The position numbers and the translations under genes are program-made. Shown here piece by piece: positions 21,510-30,052 of a stretch of DNA of 64,000 nucleotides. The DNA is from an uncultured Bacteroidota bacterium. Lineage in GTDB: Bacteria > Bacteroidota > Bacteroidia > Flavobacteriales > Flavobacteriaceae. The notes beneath the pieces are model-generated. The model did no database searches. It had not been told where the DNA came from and saw nothing but the letters and a program-made list of their open reading frames with translations. The first letter of the stretch is position 1, and each line of letters begins with the position of its first letter. Location: NCBI GenBank assembly GCA_902536935.1, contig CACAZM010000001.1:86013-150012 (forward strand), written 5' to 3'.

Positions 21510-22649
21510 ATGAAACATTTATACTTATTAATAATTTTTACAATCTCATTTAGTGTTTATTCCCAAAATACTGGATCAGTTTTTACTTACAACTTTGACG
21601 CAGCGACTAACGCAGCTGGTTTTATAACTGCAATTGACGAAAGCGAATCGTCCTGGCCAGGTACTAAAGCACAAGCTGGATACGTGGGTGTATTAGGTGT
21701 AGCAGACCCTAACATTCCTGGAGCTATTAAATGCCCTAAGGACACAGGTAACTCTGGATTACCCAAACCAGATGGTTCTACTGCATATTACACGCAGAGA
21801 TATCCTAACACCAATCAAGCAAATACTCCTAGTTTGAATGTAGATATTTCTAGTGTAGTTCACTATTCAGTAGCATTTAATGGATGGCAAATTACACACG
21901 AATCAAATAATAATTTTCAGTTTAACTTGAAAGATTCTTCAAATAAAATGATTGCCAGCATCAAAATTGAGCAAGATAAATCCAATAATGTATTTGTAGA
22001 AGATAAAGTTAGAATTGTTGGTACCTTATATAGCAACACGACTGCTGGTAAACAATTTTCAGCTGGTCATTTTGGAGTTGGAAGTGGTACCAGTACAACC
22101 CCAGTAAACGTTGGAGTAACAATTGATTATGCTAATGATACTTGGGAATTTTGGACAGGTAGTCCTGGAAGCACTGATGGATTTGAAGGTACCTATGGAG
22201 GTCAAACAGGAACTTTTGGAGCACAAGGTAGCGGTACACTTTCAGTTGCTGGAGTAATACCTGACTTTATTTCAATGGGTTTTAGAAGGCCTGCAGGTGG
22301 CGGTTCAGGAACGAACGATAATCCAGGAGAAGGAACAGTCGGAACAGAGGATTATATAATTATTAATCAGATTAAAGTATCTCAAGGCGCATATGTTGAA
22401 ACGTTTTCAGATGATAATTCTTTGGATGGCATTTCATTTAATATCTACCCAAACCCTGCTAATGATTTTATTTTTATTGAAAATATCTCGATCGGTAGTA
22501 AAGTTGATTTATTTAATGTGTTAGGTAAAAATATTAAATCCGTCGAAATAGAATCACATAACCAAAGGCTTGATATTAACGGGCTAAACAGTGGTGTATA
22601 TTTTGTAAAAGTTGACGACAAAGCAGCTGCTAAATTTATAAAGAGGTAG
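21510..22649 (+). CDS. T9SS-secreted protein of unknown function
   Basis: Signal peptide MKHLYLLIIFTISFSVYSQ; Gly/Ser/Thr-rich putative beta-sandwich; C-terminal sorting domain ISFNIYPNPANDFIFIENISIGSKVDLFNVLGKNI...SGVYFVKV. Confidence 0.75.
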   Translation: MKHLYLLIIFTISFSVYSQNTGSVFTYNFDAATNAAGFITAIDESESSWPGTKAQAGYVGVLGVADPNIPGAIKCPKDTGNSGLPKPDGSTAYYTQRYPNTNQANTPSLNVDISSVVHYSVAFNGWQITHESNNNFQFNLKDSSNKMIASIKIEQDKSNNVFVEDKVRIVGTLYSNTTAGKQFSAGHFGVGSGTSTTPVNVGVTIDYANDTWEFWTGSPGSTDGFEGTYGGQTGTFGAQGSGTLSVAGVIPDFISMGFRRPAGGGSGTNDNPGEGTVGTEDYIIINQIKVSQGAYVETFSDDNSLDGISFNIYPNPANDFIFIENISIGSKVDLFNVLGKNIKSVEIESHNQRLDINGLNSGVYFVKVDDKAAAKFIKR

Positions 22650-22668
22650 ACTAATCAAAATAATTATT

Positions 22669-23028
22669 ATGAAAAAATTAATTACACTAATTATTGCCTT
22701 TGGCTTTATTTCAATCAGCTCTTATGCTCAGGATTATACCAAATTCCAGATGCAGCGAGCTACATTGTTTTCAAATTATATTACAGAGCAGATGGGACTA
22801 AATGAAACTGAAAAAAAGTTTGTTTACGATGTTATGCTTGCAAGAATATATAATGCGAATACAAAAATTCAGTCAGGAAATTTAACTGCAAGTGAAGATA
22901 AGCGAGCTGTATATTCGGCTGAATATAAAACTGCGCAAGAAAAACTTGCTGACAAGTTTGGAGCAAAAATGGCTCGAAAAATGATGACTTTAAGTAATGA
23001 AGCAAGAAAGAAGGCTGAAAAGAAATAG
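22669..23028 (+). CDS. Small (119 aa) exported, Lys/Ala-rich predicted helical protein of unknown function
   Basis: Signal peptide MKKLITLIIAFGFISISSYAQ; mature part lacks obvious catalytic motifs. Confidence 0.65.
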   Translation: MKKLITLIIAFGFISISSYAQDYTKFQMQRATLFSNYITEQMGLNETEKKFVYDVMLARIYNANTKIQSGNLTASEDKRAVYSAEYKTAQEKLADKFGAKMARKMMTLSNEARKKAEKK

Positions 23029-25063
23029 TTTTTTATTTTCATACTTATTAAATACAACTAGCCTGCTGCTAATTTTAGTAGCAGGTTTTTTAAATGCTCA
23101 ACAGACTCCTCAACAACTTGTTGAAAAAATGGGTAGGGGAATAAATTTAGGTAATGTATTAAGTGCTCCAGTTGAAGGGAATTGGTCTGGTGCTGTAACG
23201 GAGAAGTATTTTATTGATGTAGCACAGGCAGGTTTTAAAAATGTAAGAATCCCAATGGATTTTTTTGGAACAAGAACCTCTGGCGATACTTCACAATACT
23301 CAGCTAATGCTAACACTACATTTACTGGATCTCGGGGTGATTTTGTTGTAGATCCTTTCTACTTTGACCGCTTAGAGCAAGTGATTGGCTGGGGACTTGC
23401 ACAAAACTTAGTAATTATTCTTGACTTCCATGGAGCTACACTAAAATCTGAATTTATTTACACTTTTGATGATTTGGAGGATGAATATACCTATCCAACT
23501 TCTGCTAAAAGAGCTGCCGATCTGGCTAAATTTTACTCCATTTGGGAACAAATCGCAAATCGCTTTAAAGACTACAGTGATGATTTAATTTTTGAGGTCA
23601 TCAATGAACCTTATTTTCATATTTCTGCAGAAGAAATGGATGATATAAACAATGAGGTTATATCCATTGTAAGAAGTTCTGGTGGAAATAATGTGACAAG
23701 AAAAGTGATTGTTACCGGTGGGACAAAAACAAGTTACCAGGCAATTACAACTATTGACCCCCAAATAATAAATAGTGATAATTTCTTGATAGCCACCTTT
23801 CATTACTATCGCCCATTTAGTTTCACTAAGTCTAGTGACTACAGATTCAATGTTAATAGCTGGGGAAGCCCAATGGATAAAAATAATGTAGATAGTGAAT
23901 TTGATATTGTAAAAAACTGGGCAAATGGGTTTGATCCTCCAGTAGCTGTTTACCTAGGAGAGTTTGGGGCAGATAATGTTTATGGATACAGCTACCGAAC
24001 AGGAGATCTACATCTTGTGACAGCTAACAATCCACCAAATGGCACTGGTTATGCAGACGGAGGTCCAGACCCCAACTCCAGAGTTAAATTTCACGGTTAC
24101 GTTGCTAATGCAGCAATAGATAGGGGATTTTCTTTTTCAGCTTGGGATGATGGTGGTAAAGGTTCAAAAACAATTCATCTACGAAAAGACAGTGGTTTAA
24201 CTACTTATGATATAAATTATTTTACAATTGACAGTTTTGTGCCAAAACAAACTAACCCTAGTACTGTAATTGAAAATAGCCTGTGGGTTGATGACGTTAA
24301 AGATGCGCTGCTCAATTCATATTCCGAAATTCAATGTAATGATACTAGTATTTTAAAAAATATTGATTTTGAATGTGGGTATTCAACAAGTTGGTCTTTA
24401 TTGGAAATAGGTAACAACGTTCAGGCCACTTTTCAAGATGCAGGATTTACTGCTCGTACTGGTTCTCATGGAGCTAAAGTGGTTGTTAATCAGGCACAAA
24501 GTTTAAACAGTGTAATACTTGCCAACCAAACAATATCTAATGACGGTAGCTTGGATAATATGCAACTCAAGTTTGGTGTCCATGGCAAAGCTTCAGTTTC
24601 AGGGTTACAATTTAAGCTTCGTGTTAAACACGTAATCAGCGGCGAGAATTATTTTTCTGCATCTCCACTCTTCACACTAGATACAAATTATTCTGAAAGT
24701 CCCTACGAATTTACTTTTGATGTTCCATTGGAAACAACCTCCATTCAATTCCAACTTATTTGCGGTGGTACAGTAGGCACATATTATTTTGATGATTTTT
24801 CTGCTTCATTAACATCCTTAAATATTACACGACAAAAGGAACTTTTTGAAGTTTACCCCAACCCTACTAAAGATTTCATTTTCATTGATAGCTCGGTTCC
24901 AATTGCCAAAATTCAACTCATTGATTTAAGGGGTAGAGAAGTTTTGTTTTGGAACAAGGAAATGGAAGCGTATGACATTTCTGTTTTAGAAAATGGTGTA
25001 TATTTTTTAAAAATATTTTCAACAAATGGTTTACTTCATATAAGAGAAATTTTAAAATACTAA
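22997..25063 (+). CDS. Glycoside hydrolase family 5 enzyme with C-terminal CBM-like region and T9SS sorting domain
   Basis: MGRGINLGNVLSAPVEGNW, GFKNVRIPMDFFGTR, LIFEVINEPYFHIS (acid/base Glu), VAVYLGEFGADN (nucleophile Glu); EVYPNPTKDFIFIDSS...NGVYFLKIF. Overlaps the upstream gene by 32 nt. Confidence 0.88.
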   Translation: MKQERRLKRNSFLFSYLLNTTSLLLILVAGFLNAQQTPQQLVEKMGRGINLGNVLSAPVEGNWSGAVTEKYFIDVAQAGFKNVRIPMDFFGTRTSGDTSQYSANANTTFTGSRGDFVVDPFYFDRLEQVIGWGLAQNLVIILDFHGATLKSEFIYTFDDLEDEYTYPTSAKRAADLAKFYSIWEQIANRFKDYSDDLIFEVINEPYFHISAEEMDDINNEVISIVRSSGGNNVTRKVIVTGGTKTSYQAITTIDPQIINSDNFLIATFHYYRPFSFTKSSDYRFNVNSWGSPMDKNNVDSEFDIVKNWANGFDPPVAVYLGEFGADNVYGYSYRTGDLHLVTANNPPNGTGYADGGPDPNSRVKFHGYVANAAIDRGFSFSAWDDGGKGSKTIHLRKDSGLTTYDINYFTIDSFVPKQTNPSTVIENSLWVDDVKDALLNSYSEIQCNDTSILKNIDFECGYSTSWSLLEIGNNVQATFQDAGFTARTGSHGAKVVVNQAQSLNSVILANQTISNDGSLDNMQLKFGVHGKASVSGLQFKLRVKHVISGENYFSASPLFTLDTNYSESPYEFTFDVPLETTSIQFQLICGGTVGTYYFDDFSASLTSLNITRQKELFEVYPNPTKDFIFIDSSVPIAKIQLIDLRGREVLFWNKEMEAYDISVLENGVYFLKIFSTNGLLHIREILKY
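23062..23091 (+). terminator. Rho-independent terminator-like hairpin inside the GH5 signal-peptide coding region
   Basis: cctgctgcta-attt-tagtagcagg (10-bp stem with one G-T pair, 4-nt loop) followed by tttttt. Confidence 0.6.
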
Positions 25064-25093
25064 TTATAAATTAGTTCCAATTTTTTAAACGCT

Positions 25094-27706
25094 GTGAACA
25101 AAAAGCTATTTTATTTTTTTTGTTATTTTTTGGTAATATTTTATGTTCAAAGCCAACAAAGTCCTAATGTTGTATTTATATCTGTTGATGACCTCAAACC
25201 AACATTAGGGAGCTTTGGTGATGAAATTGCGATCACACCCAACTTGGATTATCTTTCACGTTCATCAACAATTTTTTTAAACAATCACACCCAACAAGCT
25301 ATTTGTAGTCCATCAAGAATAAGTTTGCTTACGGGGATGCGTCCAGACTATACACAAGTGTATGATTTGAAAACCAAAATGAGAGACAAAAGACCAGATA
25401 TTTTGACTTTGCCTCAGTATTTCAAAGATAATGGTTATACAACAGCTGGAATTGGTAAAATATTTGACCCTAGAGGAGTAGACAATCTACTAGACGAGCC
25501 ATCATGGAGTATACCTTTTCTAAAAGCACATAAAATACCTTACCCTGACGATTTTGGTCAACCAAAACTAGGGTTTTATCAAAACCCAGAAATCAAAGCT
25601 AAGATCGATAGGATGATTGTTGAAAATAATCTTAAAAGAGGTAACTTGGGCAAATTTTTCAAAAATAAATACAAACCTCCAGTTTCCAATAGTAATGCTC
25701 CTGATCAAGCGTATACGGATGGAGCAATTGCTGAAGAAGCAATTCGTTTGATTGATCGCTTGTCTTCAGACAAAAACCCTTTTTTTCTTGCTGTTGGCTT
25801 CAAGAGACCTCACTTGCCATTTTCAGCACCTAAGAAATATTTTAATTTATATAACCCTAATAAAATTCCAATAGAACCATTTAGACAACGTGCAGAAAAT
25901 GTTGGAGAGCTTGCTTATCATAATTCTGGTGAACTACAAAGTTATGTAGAGGATGGAAGAGAATACATTTTGGACTCAAATCAACAACTCAAACTTGATA
26001 AAAATTTTGAAAGAGAATTGATTCACGGTTACTATGCGTGTGTCACATTCATTGATTTTCAAATCGGAAAAATTATAAAAAAATTAAACCAAAGTGGATT
26101 AATGAACAACACAATTATCGTAGTTTGGGGAGATCATGGGTATCACTTTGGAGACCACCAGCTTTGGAACAAACACTCCAATTTTGAGCAGGCTACTCGC
26201 TCACCACTTATCATCTATAACCCTAAAACAAAAACCGCTCAGAAAATTGTAACTCCAACAGAGTTTGTAGACGTTTTTCCAACATTAATAGAAATGGCGG
26301 AACTAAAACCACTTGATCACCTAGATGGTAATTCTCTTGCTCCTTTGATGCTTGGTCAACAACAAAAGGTAAAGGATTTTGCAGTTAGTCAATATCCTAG
26401 ACGTAATTTTATGGGATATAGTTTTAGAACTGCAAATCATCGCTATACGCTATGGATAGAAAAAGAAAAGATTGGCTCTAAAATTAATGAGAATGATATA
26501 AAACAAGAAGAGCTATTTGATTACAGCAGTGATCCATTAGAAACAGAAAATCATATTGGTAAAACAGGGTATAAAAATATTTACAATGACCTAAAGCAGC
26601 AAGCACTTCTATTTTTATCTCCAGCCCAAAAAATAGAAACGAATTCTATTAGTACAGGCCTTTCGACTGGTATTAAAGACTTGTTGATGCAATCAGATTA
26701 TAATACAAATAAAGTTTATGTTGGTGCCACGTTAAATCACTCGCAACTCAATACAAAAGTTTCTGATCTATTTCTCAATGAGTTCAATTATTCAACCCCG
26801 GAGAACTGCGCAAAACAAGCAAGAATTCACCCTAAACCAGGTGTTTGGGACTGGAACCGCATTGATGATTACTTAGACTTTGCAGATAAAAACAAAATTA
26901 CTCTTCGCATTCATGGACCAATCAGTCCCCAAGCTTCTCATTGGGCAAAGGCAGATAATCGGACAAAAGAAGAATTAGAAAATAATATGGTGGAGTACTT
27001 TACTGCGCTTTGTAAACGCATGAATAAAGAACCCTCTGTAAAGTGGATGGATGTTGTTAACGAAACAATAACTCCACAAGGAGATTGGTTTGAAGAGAAG
27101 CCAGGAGTCACACAATGGGAAAATCCTTGGGAGCAAATAGGAAGAGATGAAAATGACGTACCACTATACATAACTAAGGCATTCGAAATATCAAATAAGT
27201 ATGCTCCAAATGTTAGCCAGGTGTTTAATCAGCATGGAGGAATGGAGCCAAAAATGTGGGAGAAGGTTAAAGAGACAATAATCTATCTAAAAGCGAAAGG
27301 GTATCGTGTAGATGGACTTGGGTGGCAAGCACATTTGAGAAGTGATATTCCTTTGGCTTTAGACAAAAAACAGCTCGAATACTTTTCTTCTCTTATTGAT
27401 TGGGCTCATCAAAACGATTTAGACTTTCATGTTACCGAAATTGACTATAAAATTTGGGATAGAAATAATGATTTTAAAGCTCTTAATGATCAAGCTGATG
27501 CGTATGCAAATATTCTTAGTGTTCTATTGTCAAAGCGAGACAGTGGTGTAGTTACTTTTAACACTTGGGGAATGGTCGATGGTAAAAAAGGAAAACATCA
27601 CGATAAACATCGCTTTATTTTTGATAAAAACAACAATCCTAAGCCAGCATATTTTTCACTGAGAAACACAATTTTAAACCCTAATAATGAATTAAAAATT
27701 AAGTAA
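25094..27706 (+). CDS. Bimodular secreted sulfatase - GH10 (endo-xylanase-like) fusion
   Basis: 870 aa, GTG start. N-terminal S1 sulfatase (SPNVVFISVDDLKPTLGSFGD; QAICSPSRISLLTG, Cys71; FFLAVGFKRPHLPFSAP; VVWGDHGYHFGDH). C-terminal GH10-like barrel (FNYSTPENCAKQARIHPKPGVWDWNRIDDY; WMDVVNET, Glu657; FHVTEIDY, Glu782). Confidence 0.92.
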   Translation: MNKKLFYFFCYFLVIFYVQSQQSPNVVFISVDDLKPTLGSFGDEIAITPNLDYLSRSSTIFLNNHTQQAICSPSRISLLTGMRPDYTQVYDLKTKMRDKRPDILTLPQYFKDNGYTTAGIGKIFDPRGVDNLLDEPSWSIPFLKAHKIPYPDDFGQPKLGFYQNPEIKAKIDRMIVENNLKRGNLGKFFKNKYKPPVSNSNAPDQAYTDGAIAEEAIRLIDRLSSDKNPFFLAVGFKRPHLPFSAPKKYFNLYNPNKIPIEPFRQRAENVGELAYHNSGELQSYVEDGREYILDSNQQLKLDKNFERELIHGYYACVTFIDFQIGKIIKKLNQSGLMNNTIIVVWGDHGYHFGDHQLWNKHSNFEQATRSPLIIYNPKTKTAQKIVTPTEFVDVFPTLIEMAELKPLDHLDGNSLAPLMLGQQQKVKDFAVSQYPRRNFMGYSFRTANHRYTLWIEKEKIGSKINENDIKQEELFDYSSDPLETENHIGKTGYKNIYNDLKQQALLFLSPAQKIETNSISTGLSTGIKDLLMQSDYNTNKVYVGATLNHSQLNTKVSDLFLNEFNYSTPENCAKQARIHPKPGVWDWNRIDDYLDFADKNKITLRIHGPISPQASHWAKADNRTKEELENNMVEYFTALCKRMNKEPSVKWMDVVNETITPQGDWFEEKPGVTQWENPWEQIGRDENDVPLYITKAFEISNKYAPNVSQVFNQHGGMEPKMWEKVKETIIYLKAKGYRVDGLGWQAHLRSDIPLALDKKQLEYFSSLIDWAHQNDLDFHVTEIDYKIWDRNNDFKALNDQADAYANILSVLLSKRDSGVVTFNTWGMVDGKKGKHHDKHRFIFDKNNNPKPAYFSLRNTILNPNNELKIK

Positions 27707-27709
27707 GAT

Positions 27710-30052
27710 ATGAGACTATTGTTATTTATTTTCTTTACAACCTTTTCATTAATTGCTCAGAATAATCCTTTGTATTTGGAATCAAATGCTAACATAGAGG
27801 ATCGTCTCAGCGATTTGATGGCACGAATGACTCTTGAGGAAAAAGTAGGTCAAATGTGCCAATATGTTGGGTTAGAGTATTTAAAAAAACAAAAGAGAAA
27901 CAAAAAAGCCTCTGGCGATGTATCTAAGCTTAATAAAGATGCTTTTGCGATGTATGGCTTATCAGAAAATGAAATAATACAAGAAATTATTGATGGAAAA
28001 ATCGGCTCTTTTCTTCACGTTCTTGATCCAAAGGAAGTAAACTATTTACAAAGTTTCACTTTAAAATCTAGGTTAAAAATTCCTCTTATTATTGGAATTG
28101 ATGCGATTCATGGAAATGCTATGGTTAGTGGAACAACGGTTTATCCATCTCCAATATCAATTGCTGCAACTTTCAACAATGATTTTGCTTATGAAGTAGC
28201 AAAACAAACCGCAAGGGAGATGAGAGCTACTGGCTCCCAATGGACATTTATGCCAAATATTGATGTGGCACGTGACCCGAGATGGGGACGTGTCGGTGAA
28301 ACTTTTGGTGAGGATCCATTTATGGTGGGAGAAATGGGTGAAGCTATGATTAAAGGTTTTCAGGGAGAAGATTTTGGTAAACCAAATAATGTTATTGCTT
28401 GTGCAAAACATATGATTGCTGGAGGAGAACCGCTCAACGGCTTAAATATTTCTCCTATGGATGTTTCTGAAAGGTCACTTTATGAAATTCATTTACCACC
28501 TTATAAAAAGGCAATTGATGCAGGTGTATATTCAATTATGGCAGCTCACAATGAACTCAACGGAATTCCATGTCATATGCATAAAGGTTTTATGACTGAG
28601 CTTTTTAGAAATAAGTGGGGTTTTGATGGATTTTATGTTAGTGACTGGTATGATGTCAAGCGAATATGGTCATATCATAAAGTCGCTAGAAACTATAAGG
28701 AAGCATCATTATTTTCTGTAGATGCTGGAATGGATATGAATATGCATGGACCTGAATTTTTTGATTTTATTGTTGCTTTAGTAAAAGAAAAAAAATTGTC
28801 AATAGAAAGAGTTAATGAAGCTTGTTCAAAGATATTATATGCAAAATTCCAACTTGGGTTATTTGAAAACCGCCTTGTTGACAACTCCAAAATAGACGAA
28901 AATGTTTTTATTGAAAGTCACTTAAATAAAGCTGAGGAAATAGCTGACAATTCGATCACACTTTTAAAAAATAACGACTTACTCCCGATCAATAATTCAA
29001 ACTCAAAGCGGATATTGGTAACTGGACCTAATGCGCATAATCATACCATTTTGGGAGATTGGCATTTTGAGCAGCCAGAGGAAAATGTTGTGACTATTTT
29101 TGAAGGCATACAGGAAGTTGGAGATAATTATAATCATAAAGTAGATTATTTCGATTCTGGTATCAAGATTAGAAATATTCAAGATTCGAAGATCAAAGCT
29201 ACTGCTAAAATGTCAAAAGATTATGACCACGTATTTGTTGTTGTTGGCGACAATTCTCTAAGGTATACATGGGAAGGTGGTAAAAGCTTTCAAAAGACAG
29301 CAGGAGAAAACAAAGCGAGAAGTTTTTTAGGTCTTCCTGGAAAACAGCTTGATTTAGTAAAATCCATTTATGAAATAAACAAAAACCTCACAGTAGTTTA
29401 TGTTAGTGGAAAACCGATCAGTGAGCCATGGATAGAAGATAATATTAAGTCAATCATTCATGCATGGGAACCAGGAAGCATGGGAGGTAAATCTATGGGT
29501 AAAATCGTTTTTGGAGAGATAAATCCAAGCGGGAAAATGCCCATGACGACTGCAAGATCAGTGGGTCAACTCACGATGGTTTATAATCACAAACCCACGA
29601 ATTATATTCATAAGTATGCTTTTGAGAAAACAAAACCACTCTATCGATTTGGTTTTGGATTAAGTTATACCACATTCTCTATTTCAAAACCAACCTTGTC
29701 TAGATCCAAATGGGATGGCACAGGAAAGGTGCTTGTTGAGGTGGATGTTAAAAACACTGGCAAAAGAGATGGCATGGAAACTGTGCAGCTTTATGTTCGA
29801 GACTTATTCAGTAGCGTTACTCGACCGGTACTGGAACTCAAAGAATACAAAAAAGTAAATGTTGCTTCTGGGAAAACGAAACGCGTATCCTTTAGCCTAT
29901 CCCTAGATGATTTTGCATTTTATGATAGAGAAATGAAGTATAAAGCTGAAAAAGGTGATTTCAATATTTTGGTAGGTAACGCTGCAAATTTGTCTAAACT
30001 CAAAAAGGCTCCACTCGAACTAACCAAAAACATTTACATAAATGAAAACTAA
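27710..30052 (+). CDS. Glycoside hydrolase family 3 (beta-xylosidase/beta-glucosidase-like)
   Basis: IEDRLSDLMARMTLEEKVGQM, ARDPRWGRVGETFGEDP, GFDGFYVSDWYDV nucleophile motif, C-terminal fibronectin III-like domain LVEVDVKNTGKRDGMETVQLYV. Confidence 0.96.
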   Translation: MRLLLFIFFTTFSLIAQNNPLYLESNANIEDRLSDLMARMTLEEKVGQMCQYVGLEYLKKQKRNKKASGDVSKLNKDAFAMYGLSENEIIQEIIDGKIGSFLHVLDPKEVNYLQSFTLKSRLKIPLIIGIDAIHGNAMVSGTTVYPSPISIAATFNNDFAYEVAKQTAREMRATGSQWTFMPNIDVARDPRWGRVGETFGEDPFMVGEMGEAMIKGFQGEDFGKPNNVIACAKHMIAGGEPLNGLNISPMDVSERSLYEIHLPPYKKAIDAGVYSIMAAHNELNGIPCHMHKGFMTELFRNKWGFDGFYVSDWYDVKRIWSYHKVARNYKEASLFSVDAGMDMNMHGPEFFDFIVALVKEKKLSIERVNEACSKILYAKFQLGLFENRLVDNSKIDENVFIESHLNKAEEIADNSITLLKNNDLLPINNSNSKRILVTGPNAHNHTILGDWHFEQPEENVVTIFEGIQEVGDNYNHKVDYFDSGIKIRNIQDSKIKATAKMSKDYDHVFVVVGDNSLRYTWEGGKSFQKTAGENKARSFLGLPGKQLDLVKSIYEINKNLTVVYVSGKPISEPWIEDNIKSIIHAWEPGSMGGKSMGKIVFGEINPSGKMPMTTARSVGQLTMVYNHKPTNYIHKYAFEKTKPLYRFGFGLSYTTFSISKPTLSRSKWDGTGKVLVEVDVKNTGKRDGMETVQLYVRDLFSSVTRPVLELKEYKKVNVASGKTKRVSFSLSLDDFAFYDREMKYKAEKGDFNILVGNAANLSKLKKAPLELTKNIYINEN

